DNA of 64,000 nt from Tetradesmus obliquus (taxonomy: Eukaryota > Chlorophyta > Chlorophyceae > Sphaeropleales > Scenedesmaceae). Under the pieces are notes generated by a model that was not told the origin of the DNA, searched no databases, and worked only from the letters and a program-made list of their open reading frames with translations. The stretch lies in the NCBI GenBank assembly GCA_030272155.1, contig CP126194.1:5571501-5635500 (forward strand). Direction: 5' to 3'. The first letter of the stretch is position 1; every line of letters begins with the position of its first letter. Position numbers and translations under genes: made by a program. Positions 22,132 to 33,217 of the stretch are shown one piece after another.

Positions 22132-23984
22132 CTGCTCAGTTGGAGGGGTGACAGTGGCGGCACCATGAAAGCCGCTACCATCAGCAGCCGGCAACTCCTG
22201 CTGCTGCTGCTGCTGCTGCCAACCGCCTGGCTGCACATCCCAGGGCAGCTGCTGCATGTCAGCCTGCCTGTCGACTCCATCCTCCTCTGCCTGGTCCCAC
22301 GCGTAGAAGCCTGTCTTGTGGCTCTGCAGCAGGATCTCCATGTCATCGTCTGCAATGGCGAAGGGCGCTGCGCAGGCCACATCAAACCAGCCGCAGGGGC
22401 CCAGCGCCTGAACCGCACCCTCCTGCAGGACGACATGCATGGGCAAAGGCAAGGATCCGGGCAGGACAGTTGTGGGTTGAAGTATTGCTGCAGCATTGGC
22501 GCAGTGCCTTGAGGCCACAGCAGCAATCAGCACCAGCAGAGCAACACTGCTGCAGAAGCTCTGAAGCAGCTCAAGTAGTGACGGTCAGGCAGACCAGCCA
22601 CAGACTGCAATGCGGGGCAGGTGCATGCATGTGCATGCATGTAACTACCAGAGCCTGCTGCACCTGCCGCAGCTGCCTGCCCGTCTGTTGTTTCAAAACG
22701 CACCAGCAGCTCCTTGTCCGCCGCCTCTGCAACCTTACTGTCCTGCTTGAGTGCTGCTGGCAGGTTGAAGCGCACCCAGCAGCTCTGCTCCTGCTGCTGC
22801 ACCTGCACGCAGCCACAGCACCAGCCGCTGCTGCCGCCAGCCAGCGCCTCAAGACTCAGCGGCAGAGGATAGCCAGTGAGGGTGAGCAGGGCACTGCTGC
22901 TGCAACCACCTGCAGCATAACCAGCTGCTGTGGTGTGTGCTGGTGCTGCCTCCTCAGGCTGCTGCTGCTGCCCCTGGCCGCTGTCACTGGCCCTGTCACC
23001 TTCTCTGCTTGAGCCTGCTGTTGCTGCTGCTGTTGCTGTTTGAGGTGACTGCTGCATCCGTACCATGAGCCTCCAAGCAGTGATGCTGGCCATGGCTGTG
23101 TGGAAGCGAGCCAGCAGCGCCTGATGCTTGCAGCTGGGCTGCAGCTGCATCAGCATAAGCACCACAGCGCAACACAACATCAACTGCATTGTCGTCTCAG
23201 AAGATGCTCACTGAAGGCAGGGCACCTGTCCTTATCTGCCTGCAATCTTGCTGCAATGAAATGCGTTTGATGCCAGCCAGTGTGACATCACTCAGCACAA
23301 TGAGCCGTGCATGGTGGGCTTGGCTTGCTGTGCAGATGGAAGAGGTAAAATTCCACAGCAACTGAGTGCTGGGCGCGCCATTGCATGCCAGCAGCGTGAC
23401 ACGCCTGACAACTCAGAACATGCATGTGCTCACCGCGCTGTTCTTGAAGACCTGCTTGAGCCTGGCTGGTGCTGCTGCTGCCATACACGCAGGCTCATCC
23501 TTCACTGCCTGCTGGGCCTGAGAACAGGTAGACTCTAGCTGGCGTGCCTGCTGTAGCTGGTGATGGTGGCTTGCGAGCATCGAGTAGTGCTGCAGCATGG
23601 CTGGGCGGTAGAACTGTTGTGAGAGCTGCACTTGCCACAGCCCATCTTCTACTGCAAGTGTGCGCCATGAGCGGCACACACAGCTGCAGCTGCACAGCGA
23701 GTGACTGCAGGCAGCGCAATAAGGAGTCAGCAGCTGCCACTGAGCTGTTGTGCATGCCTGTTTTCTGCTGAAGGCTTTCCTAATGTTTATAGATGTGATT
23801 ATAATGCGTTGCTGCTGCTGCTGCTGCTGCTGGTGCTGCTGCTGCTGTGATGTTGGTACCACTGCACTTTCCGCTGCTGTCAGCAGTCACCAGATGATGC
23901 TCACCAGTCCAGGTAACTGAAAACGCTTCTCAAGGCATCCTGTGGCAAGCAGGGATCCTGAAGTACATCATCATTATCATCCAT
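20605..23984 (-). CDS. F-box protein with low-complexity Gln-rich body
   Basis: F-box proteins are substrate receptors of SCF ubiquitin ligases. Six exons (23905-23984, 23434-23704, 22649-23183, 21598-22487, 21269-21321, 20605-21115) close exactly to 779 residues. The F-box spans the first intron: LPQDALRSVFSYLD in exon 1 joins HSLCSCSCVCRSWRTLAVED in exon 2, then GLWQ. The middle has polyglutamine runs and segments such as CGWFDVACAAPFAIADDDM. The tail includes FMVDFALFDGSGTLLMGR and TYNLHADG. No leucine-rich, kelch or WD repeats are seen, so the substrate is unknown. The start at 23984 is fixed by the F-box and phase. The gene is divergent from the ELIP-like gene. Confidence 0.8.
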
Positions 23985-24319
23985 GCCTAGGCAAGCCAGT
24001 TACTGCAGATGCCACCTGTGCTACAGCAAAGGTGTTCACACGTTTGCCTCTGGGTGGATGCATGCAACGATGCATCACGTGTAACTCAAATGCGTTCCTT
24101 TTTACCACCTTGCATCAACCAAACACGGGCACAGCAGCCCTCGCACGTGGCGTAGTGAGAAGTAACAGTGGTTCTTCCAGACGCGTACCACTGGTCCCTA
24201 AGGGACCTCATATGACGGGAGCAGCCGCCTGCTACATCACACTGTGATTGTAGTCTACACAACTTTGCCTCTGCACTCAACTCACAACTCTTCATACACC
24301 GTCACTTCAGCGCGCAAAC
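23985..24319. promoter_or_regulatory. Divergent promoter region, F-box / ELIP-like gene
   Basis: A 335-bp spacer between two divergent start codons. It must carry both promoters; no motif stands out by eye. Confidence 0.45.
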
Positions 24320-26173
24320 ATGCAGCTGCAGACTCGCGCATTCGTTGCCTCTGCTAAGGCCCCTCTGAGCCGCAGGGTGGCCATTTGCAGGGTAAGCAAT
24401 CGCTTGCTGCGCGTTTGCAGCGATCAACGAGCCCAGGCGCTGACAAACGCCTACTACGGCAAATGGTGGTTGCCGCAGGTTGCTGAGTCTGAGGCTCCCG
24501 CAGCTGCAAAGGCAACAGTCACACAGCCTGCTGCAGCTGGCACGCCTGCCAACGTCGCAGAGCTGCCCAAGCCCGAGTGAGTGGCTCAGGACAGCCAGCA
24601 GCCGGTCAGCGTCCACATGCCCCGGTTTTGATGCCATTTCAGCTGCGAACAATACACAGCAACGCATTCTGATGGCATGAGCAGCTGCATGTATGGATGC
24701 TCTGCTGTGTGCGAGCAATTGGCTTGCTGTTGACTCTCATCGTACTGCTGCTGTACGCATCATCGCTGCAGGTGGGTGCCAGAGGCTGTGCTGCCTGCAG
24801 TGGAGTTCCTGAACAGGACAGACTTCAAGCTGCAGGACTGGGACTTCTACAAGGTGCGGGCTGCCTGGCATGCTGCCCGCTGGCTGTTGTTCCTGCACCC
24901 GCTTGAGCATCCAGCACACGCTTGATTGGTCCAAGACACGCAATTGCTGCCTTGGTTTACTGGAATTGGAATTGAAAGCAATTCGTGATATGCATTTACT
25001 GTGTATAGATTTGTGGTTTTGCGTGGTCCGGGACACAGCAGTGCCTGCGAGAAAGCCCGTGAATAGGCGTCAAGGCCACATGGCACTGCTGATGACCTAA
25101 TTTAGCCTACTCTTACCCCACTTTTACTGTCGCTTGCTTTTGCTGTCGCTCTGTGCAGAGCAACCTGCAGCAGTATGTGGAGAACAAGTATGTGACTGAG
25201 TCCACCGGCTTCAAGGCCCTGCCCGAGATCATCAACGGCCGCGCAGCCATGCTGGGTGAGTGTGTGGCCAATGCAGCGCCAGCTGATGCTGATGCTGCTG
25301 ATGAACAGTTGCTGGTCAGTGCGCAGGCATGGCAATGCATGCTGTGCATTGCAGCACCTGATGCAACACCTTAGCTGCTGGCATGAGGCATGTTCACGCT
25401 GCACATCTACATCAATTGGCAACTGCGTATGCCTTGTGTTCGCCTCATTCCTGCTGCTGCTCTCCCGGTGCACACGCAGGCTTTGTGGCTGGCGCCAGCG
25501 CGGAGATCCTGGGCGCCGGCCCCCTGCTGCTGCAGCTGTCCAAGTACCCTCAGCCGGTGCTGGCCGTGATGCTGCTCATCACCGCGGGCTCCATCATTCC
25601 CGTGGTCAAGGGCAGCGAGGGCGGCTACCTGCAGAGCCTGCGCGAGACCTACACCATCCCTGAGGGCGTGTTCACCGAGTCGCTGGTGAGGCCGCGCTGC
25701 TGCTGCTGTTGCTTACTTCAGCTGCTGGCAACGTATTGCAATTTCGACGTGTGTGGCTCTGCATCACGGTCGCTGCAAGCACTGTGCATATCGCTCGGGG
25801 AGGAAGGACGAGGACAGGGGAGTGATGGTTGTGTTGCAGTGGGGGACAGGGCTGTGCTGGTGGGGTCATGTGGCGCATGTTGCCTTCCTCTTCACCACAT
25901 TGAGTTTGTAATGTATTATCACAGCTAGGCTTCGTTAGCTCTCTTGCTGATCACAGTGTGATAAACAGCAGCTGCTTGAACTAGAGGTCGGCATGCAGAC
26001 ACCGCTGGGATCCTCCCTGCTATCTTGGTTCTTGGTTGCTGTTGCTGAGGAGCTGCCTTGCCACCTGCTCTGCTTCTGCGCTGCTGCAGGAGCGCGTGCA
26101 CGCCCGCCTGGCCATGGCTGGCGTGGGTGCCATGGTGCTCATCGAGCTGCTGAAGGGCAGTGCGCTGCTGTGA
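24320..26173 (+). CDS. ELIP-like LHC-family thylakoid protein (three helices)
   Basis: Six exons (24320-24391, 24479-24576, 24772-24853, 25159-25255, 25480-25685, 26090-26173) close in phase to 212 residues. Early light-induced proteins bind chlorophyll or carotenoid in thylakoids under light stress. Residues 1-25 are a transit-peptide-like leader (MQLQTRAFVASAKAPLSRR), followed by an Ala/Pro-rich linker and WVPEAVLPAVEFLNRTDFKL. Helix 1 has the LHC motif EIINGRAAM at 107-115 and runs into GFVAGASAEIL. Helix 2 lies in PVLAVMLLITAGSIIPVV. Helix 3 carries ERVHARLAM at 186-194, where His-Ala replaces the usual Asn-Gly or His-Gly. A TGTAA occurs at 26778. Assignment to the LHC superfamily is firm; ELIP versus another three-helix type is inferred. 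Confidence 0.87.
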
Positions 26174-26777
26174 GCAGCGGCACGCCTTCAAGCGTTGGCG
26201 ACAAAGCTCAACAGCAGCTGTTGACACAGTTGCTACGATTGGTGCTTCTGTAGGCAGGACAAATTTACTCATGAATCCATGAGCATTTGCGTGGGTGGCT
26301 GTGGGTATATTCGGACAGCTGGGCATGCCAGGCAGCGCGATGCAGCAGTGGCACTCCATGCCCCGATGATTATCGCTTTGACAATGAAAAGTGTGCAGTC
26401 GTGTTGTGTCGGCATATGGTTTGCTGTGCAGCTGGCACATACATTGCACACAGTCTTTTCTTCAATGTACCCTTCCTGTTGTCCAGCATGGCAATGGACC
26501 CTGCTCAGCTGGCTGTTGTGAACGCGCGGCAGCACATGTGACAGGGGTTGTAGCCAGGAGTTTGCTTGCTGGATCTGCAGTATGAGGTATGTTGCAGGCT
26601 GAGATGTGCGCATGCATCACAGCTGCGACATGCGCGGCGCATCTAGCCATGGAGGACTAGCATTGAGCGAGGGTGAAGGAGCAGGCTGCTGCTTCACAGC
26701 GAGAGGTGTTTGTGCATGAGTGATTAAGTGTTTATTGAGTTACCAATAAGCCAGGCATTGTGGATTGTAGATGTCTG

Positions 26778-26782
26778 TGTAA
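26778..26782 (+). terminator. TGTAA polyadenylation signal, ELIP-like gene
   Basis: First TGTAA seen after the stop at 26173, implying a 3' UTR of about 620 bases. Confidence 0.4.
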
Positions 26783-26890
26783 CGAGAGAGGTCTGAATGT
26801 ACTCGAGGTGGACGCGCTGTGGGGGTGTGGATTGCAGTGATTTCAGCATGGCTACCAACACCTGTCACCTTGCGGAGATCAGGTCAACTG

Positions 26891-27187
26891 TCAGCCTGCC
26901 AGCCATTTGATATGAACTGGGGCTCCCTCATTCACAGCGCAGCAGAGTTGTTTTGGACAGCTGCAATGCAAATGTGTCTCTGCTAAGCGTGCCTGGCAGT
27001 CCTCTTGCACCAGCTCTGTCACAGTGTGAATCAGGTTGGGTGTAATTTCATCGTGTAAGGCTAGCGATTTGATCGGACCTTCGAGCAGAGCTCGATAGCC
27101 TGTGAAAACATCACACTTAGTGCAGTAAAAAGGGTCAATCGGTGAACAGGTCCATGTTGGGAACATCGCAGCCCGCTTGCAGTTGAG
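26891..27187 (-). CDS. Possible small or partial protein-coding frame
   Basis: A minus-strand frame from ATG 27187 to a stop at 26891, about 98 residues. Unlike the CAG-driven shadow frames around it, its composition is varied: PTWTCSPIDPFYC, FTGYRALLEGPIKSLALHDE, PNLIHTVTELVQEDCQARL. It starts about 255 bp from the divergent start of the gene at 27443. I recognise no family, and no splice partner is evident. It may be a short gene, a gene remnant or chance. Confidence 0.25.
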   Translation of the reverse strand, partial: LNCKRAAMFPTWTCSPIDPFYCTKCDVFTGYRALLEGPIKSLALHDEITPNLIHTVTELVQEDCQARLAETHLHCSCPKQLCCAVNEGAPVHIKWLAG

Positions 27188-27442
27188 CATAGCCGAATTT
27201 GTTGTAATCATTGACAGAGTTACGCACGCCCCTCCCTCATGCTACGTGACTGATGCACCCTTTGATCAAACATTTGCTTAGGTGTTGCTCCTGGTGCAAC
27301 CTACAAATATTCTGGTGGAGCGGGTGACACCTTTGGAGCTGAGGCGCACTCTTGGGCTGCATCGACCCCGTGCTCCGCTGCTTATCATCTCACTGCTAAC
27401 TAGCATCATTTATATCGACGGTGTTCTCTAGCAGCTGTTAGC

Positions 27443-29822
27443 ATGGCGGGGGGCAAGACAGAAGTGGAGAGGGACTCCACAGCCCAGGCGATCCTAGCAG
27501 CAGCAGAGCGCTTCTGCAATGAAAAGAACGGCGTCAGTCTCACCCAGAAGCGCCTACTGTACGAGTTCCTGGCCTACCCAGGCCCCAATGGCAAGACCCT
27601 GTCTGGCCTGTTTGCTGAGGGTGCTGCTGTCAACCCAAAGGCCACAGCAGACTTGGTGTACGTGTCGCGCCGCTGGTTTGGCCTGCACATAATCAAGCAC
27701 TACTACGTGATGCGCCAGTACAAGGATGCATCAGGCGTGGTGCTGGGCTTCCTCAAGTTCATGAAGGCTGAGGGCACACTGCCAGCAGCCATGAGCAAGG
27801 ACCTGGACACAGCGATACAGGTGCGCGGCAGCAGCAGCAGCAGCAGCAGCGACAGGAAGCAGAAGCAGTGAATGCGGCATGTTGCATGCAGACGTCTGTG
27901 CGTACACTGTGTAGCAATTGGCCATGAATGCACTACCTTGCAGACTGGTGCAGCGTTGGCCCCTGTGGCTAGGCGTCAACTGCCAGCTCTGCAGGCTCAC
28001 TTACATGAGCTGCATGCAGAGTCCCAACAGCATGCCACTGCTACGGCATGCATGTGCACCTGCCACATCTTAATGCCCCTGCTGCTGTTGGCGCCTCCAC
28101 TCCACGTCTGCAGATTGGCGAGCAGGGTATCGTGCAGCTGCCGTCAATCCTGCGCATCATGAAGCAGCCATGCGCGCGCAATGAGGCTTACTCGCGCGTG
28201 TATCCGCTGCGGCCCTTCCCGCTGTGCACAGTGCCGGCAGCAGCAGAGGTGCGCCTGCCAGCGCCAGCAGCTGCTTCGCCATGACTGCAGCCTCAGCAGC
28301 ACACAGCGCCAGCTGAAAACTTCGTGCTGTGCTGCTGTTGTCTCACTTGGGATCACTGATGCTGGTTGTTACTCTGCATCGGCTGCAGCAGCTCATCCGC
28401 AGCTATAAAGGGAAGCAACAGCTTCATGAGCTTTGCTATGCAAGCAGGAATCCTTCAGAGCATCGTACGCAGCCACCAACACCCCATGCGTGTGTGCCTG
28501 CTCACGGTGGCGTGCCTGCACATGTTTGCTGCCGGGCTGCAGGTGAAGGACAGCAGCAGCAGGCACTGGCCAGCAGATGCGGAGCAGGTGTACCACTCAT
28601 GGCTGGGCTTTGTCAGCGAGCGCTGCAGGTGTGTGCGAGTGCACAGCAAGGCTGGTGGTGTGGCTGCAGCGGCCGGCTTGCACATGCACAGAGTACAGCA
28701 GACTGCTGCTGCAGCTGTTGCTGTTGCTTTGGCTGGTTTCATCAGCTTTGCCACGAATTCGCAAGCTGTGGAGGTGAATGTGTGCGTGGCCATCGGTTTA
28801 GAATTACTGAACAGCTTGCAGGACACATGGAGCCCTTGTTTGCAGCCAAAGCGCACTGTGGCACCCATGCAGGAGCTCAGCAGTGCTCACACCAGCTGTA
28901 AGCTGAACGTCTGCTGACCATCTGCTGCTGCTGCTGTGGCCTGGCTGCTGTTGTGCCCCAGGGTTGAGCCTGAGGAGCTTGAGGCCATGGTGCAGGCGGT
29001 GCCCAAGCGCGCCACCATCCTGGGCAAGATGGACGGCCGCTGGGAGGTGAGGCACTGGCGCTGCTGCTGCACAGTGCAGAGCGACAAGTTGCGCTGACTG
29101 CATCTAAAACTTCTAATGGGCGTCATATGAACTGGCTTGGAGTTTTGCACTAGCATCCAGCACTCATGGACATGTGGTGACTGGTGCCCAGCCAACGTCG
29201 TTCGCTGCCTCAGCTGCTGCAGCATAGCACAGCCCCGCACTCCATCACGTGCTGAGGCCCAGCTGCGCAACTGCACTGCTGGCATGCTCGCAGATCAAGG
29301 CGGTGAACCCCGACCACAGCGTGGTGTTCAAGCAGTACGGCGGGGACGCGTGCTACAGTGTGCCCTTCAGCGCCAAGCGTGCCGCAGACATCCTGCCGGG
29401 CATGGTCATGATTGTGACGCTGGTCACGCTCAGCAACGGCGACATGTTTGCGACAGACTGGGGGTGAGTGGATGAGTGAACCCGCTTTGCAGCAGCATGC
29501 CTGTTTGTAGTTGGTAGCCTCATTGCAGGAGTGGCTGCCAGTACGTGTCAGTGTGCAGCTGACGCGATGGGTGCCGCGGCAGTGTGTTGTATGTTGAACG
29601 TGCGTATACTCTGTATTGCTGTCCGCGCAGCATCGCACACGTCAGGCTGCAGCAGTCCCACTTTGCGCCAGTGTGCCAGGCTTTGCAGGTGCAGCACCAC
29701 ATCGCTAACTGAAGCATGTGTGCATGTGTGCCTGCAGGTACGTGTGGCCCACCTACTACGCGCCCGTGATGGACCACGCGTACGACTTTGGCCCCAATAA
29801 GAACGTGACGCTGGTATACTGA
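27443..29822 (+). CDS. Unknown protein, 312 residues
   Basis: Six exons (27443-27820, 28114-28248, 28543-28628, 28962-29046, 29294-29463, 29738-29822) close exactly. The protein starts MAGGKTEVERDSTAQAILAA with no obvious targeting signal and has no membrane segment. The N-terminal third is probably helical: LTQKRLLYEFLAYPG, ATADLVYVSRRWFGLHIIKH, VVLGFLKFMKAEG. The C-terminal half looks like a compact beta-rich domain: ATILGKMDGRWE, HSVVFKQYGGDACYSVPFS, GMVMIVTLVTLSNGDMFATD and YVWPTYYAPVMD. Composition is normal, with no low-complexity runs, which argues for a real conserved protein. I do not recognise the family. A TGTAA follows 23 bases after the stop. Confidence 0.72.
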
Positions 29823-30585
29823 GCGCAAGGACAAGTGTGATATGTGTAATGTGTGATGCTTGATTATGTTAGATGTGACAACGTTGGTATAGCAGTGCGA
29901 AGCTTGAACTTTGAAGTGTGACAACGGTTACTTGCTGGTGCTGCTGCGCGCTCTGGGCATGACGAAATGTACACAGTGTTGTTGCATGCCAAGTGGCAGC
30001 CGCCGCAACAGGTGCATATGGTGGACATGTGGCGTGCGGAGGGCGGGGCACAGCAGGTGTTGCCGTAAACACAACTGACTTAGTTAGAATGCGTGTCAAG
30101 GAGCATGTCGTGACCTGTTTGTTGCTTCAATGGTTGCTCTTGAACAATGGTGGCTGCAGAAGGTGTGGCGCTGATAGGGACACCTGTCGCGGGATGTGCA
30201 TCAGCCACTGTGGTCAAGTGGACATGGTTGAAGTTGCTCACATGAAACCGCTGCCGCTGCAAACGTGGCAGGGGGTCATTTCAATAGAGTCTAGAATAAT
30301 TTTAGGTGCTTCTCAGCAGTTCTGCTGGTGCAGGCAACGTGTGGGGTGTCCCATGTAACATGGCAATGACGTTCACCACAAAGTCACACGTATATAGCAC
30401 CAGAAGGTGTTCTCACGTCACATCCTTTTGTTTTGCAGCAGCACAGCGGCGCTTTCTAACCAAACCACCAGAACCACTCACGCAGCGTAAAGTTGTCGCA
30501 TCACTATACGTCCCTGAAAGCACAATAAGTTTTGTGATCTGCATCTGTAGCAGTTACAATCGCTTTGACGGCCAGGCGTTTTACC
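29823..30585. other. Spacer between unknown 312-residue gene and SppA gene
   Basis: Holds the poly(A) signal at 29845 and the upstream region of SppA. No gene seen. Confidence 0.45.
29845..29849 (+). terminator. TGTAA polyadenylation signal, unknown 312-residue gene
   Basis: TGTAA 23 bases past the stop codon at 29822; further signals downstream cannot be excluded. Confidence 0.4.
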
Positions 30586-33175
30586 ATGATGCTCGCCTCA
30601 GGACTTTCGCGCTGCGGTGAGTGCGTTGGGTGTCTGGCCATGCCTGTCCAGCAGGAACGCTACTACCGCTGGCATGCTTATTAAGGAAATAAGTCTGCCG
30701 GAGTAGCTGCAGGAATCAAATGCATGCGCCTGACGCGTGCTGCCTGACAGTATCACAGCTTGTCAGCCACACCTGGGCAGCAGCAGCAATGCAGTGCTGT
30801 GCTGAGTGCACAACCTTGCACGCACCACATGCATGCACCACAGGTGCACTAAGAAGTTGCACACATGCTTATTTGCTTCGTTGCTGGCTGCGCGCTGTGG
30901 TCAACTTGCAGGTGTGCCAGCCAAGGCATGCTCGGGTCAGCGTGCCCTGCCACAGCTGGCAGCGCCCATGTGCAGGCCAGCCAGCAGCCTGCTGCCACAG
31001 CTGCGCCTCACCACATGCCATGCCAGCAGCAGCGACAGTGAGCCGTCCGTGCTGGAGCAGGCCGCATCTGCAGTTGCCCCAACCAATGGTGCCAGCAGCA
31101 GTGCAAACTCTGCAGCCACAAGCGTCCTGGCAACAGCAGCAGAGGTCAGCAGCAGCACTCCCAGCACCCCAGAGCCCGAGAACAACAACAACAAAGATGA
31201 CAAGGACGCCCCAAAGCACCTAAACTGGGTGCCTGATGCATCTGGGCTGGCACCGCTCAAGTTTGAGCCGCTGAGTGGCAGCGAGCAGGGCTGGGCCAAC
31301 TTTAAGCTGCTGTTTGCGCTGCCGTGGCGGCGCTTCAAGAAGGATGCGGTGCTAACCTTCAAGCTGGAGGGAGAGATCCCCGACCAGCTGCAGGTGCGGC
31401 AGTGTTTGCGCAGCAATCACATTTGGCTGTTGTCTCTTCTGCACCCTGGCTCCTGATGGAGGCGTCTGCTGCAGCCCGTGCATGGCCAAGGTGGTGTTGC
31501 ACTGCCAGCCCTTGTTATCTGTGGCTGTAAAGTGCTGCGCTTACCATGCATGTGTGTCTGGTGTGGTGCCATTGCACCTGCAGGGCCGCTTCTCCCCTGG
31601 CTTCAGCATGCCGCAGATCATCGATGCACTGGAGAAGGCGGCAGTGGACCCTCGCATCAAGGGCATCGCCGTGGAGATCAGCCCACTGGCGGTGAGCGCT
31701 GTGGACAATATGCTGCTGCAAGGGTGTCATGGCTGGCTCCATACCTTGCAGGCTTTGATGTCGCCTGGCCGGGCAAAGTGTTGGTGGCATTGTATGTCCT
31801 GCTGCCATCTAAGCATTCTCCCATGTGAGCGGCTGCTGTAGTTGGCCAGCTGTCTCTTTATTGTAAAGGCGCTGTGCACCTGTGCGTCTCTTGATCACCG
31901 GCACCGACCCACCGTTTATTGTGTCACACCGCGTGTTATTTTATTTGATTCTTTCCACTTGAATTTGATCCTGCCGCACAGATCGGCTGGGCTAAGGCGC
32001 AGGAGCTGCGGCGCTACATTCAGCTGTTCCGCGACAGCGGCAAGTTTGCCACCGCCTACATGAAGACAGCCGGCGAGAAGGAGTTTTACCTGGCCAGTGC
32101 TTTTGAGGAGGTGGCCATCGCGCCCACCGCTAACATCCGGCTGGCGGGCTTCAGTGTGGCAGGTGGGCAGTGAGAGGTGGTGGGCTGGGGGGTCGGTGCG
32201 GAGGGCCATGTGGTCTGTGGCGGCCGTTTAAACTCGCCAGCCGTGCCTGGCGGCTGCGTGCATGATGCGTTGGCAGCTTGCATTCTGCAGTCAGCAGTGG
32301 TGAAAACCGCCAGCAAGTGCTTGATTGTTTAGCTTCTTACGCCTGCACCCTACCGGGCGCCACATTGGTTTGCACCACGCAGGCACCTTTCTGCGCGGCG
32401 TGCTGGACAAGGTGGGTGTGGAGCCGCAGGTGCAGCGCATCGGCGCGTACAAGTCCGCGGGCGACCAGCTGCTGCGGCGCGACATGAGCGAGGCGCAGCG
32501 CGAGCAGCTGGGGGAGCTGCTGGACGACATCTATGAGCACTTCCTGGACACGCTAGCACAGGCACGCGGCAAGACACGGGAGGTGCGTGCGGGTGTGTGG
32601 ATTCAACAAATGGAATGGGGCGAGCTGGCGTTGGGGGACACAAGGAAGTGCGGCATGCGTGTTTCTTCCTGGTACTGGTGCAAAGATTCGCATTTGTAAG
32701 GCTGCGACAGTATGCTGGTGGGTGGACAGTTGATGCAGTATGTCAGTTCGCTGAACCTAGCTGTCACTTGCTTTTGGAGTAACATCAAGAGATTTGCCAC
32801 ACTGCGTTGTGTGACTTCTTCTCTCAAAGTGCCCTGCTGCCTCCGCCGCTTCTTGCTGCCGCCTCACCTTGCTGTCTGCAGGAGGTGGCTGACCTGCTGG
32901 ACCGCGGCGTGTATGACAACGAGGTGCTGCTGGCTGAGGGCTGGGTGGACAGCCTCAAGTACGAGGACGAGCTCATCGAGGACCTCAAGAAGAAGACAGG
33001 CGGCAAGGTGGGCCTGCCGCAGCATATGTGGCATGATTGTGCAGCATTTGGCAGCGGAGCAAGTGAGAGCGGCCCATGCTGCTGGCAGCAGGATGTGACA
33101 GGAGTGCTGCACGTGCGGAGCTGGCTACTGTGCTGTTGTAATGTATGCGCCGTGCTGTTGGTGTGTGCTCATCGC

Positions 33176-33217
<42 letters not shown>

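Larger units (their letters stand above)
26174..27442. other. 3' region of ELIP-like gene and upstream region of the next gene
   Basis: Contains a TGTAA at 26778-26782 as a candidate poly(A) signal, and a minus-strand open frame at 26891-27187 listed separately. Nothing else is recognisable. Confidence 0.45.
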
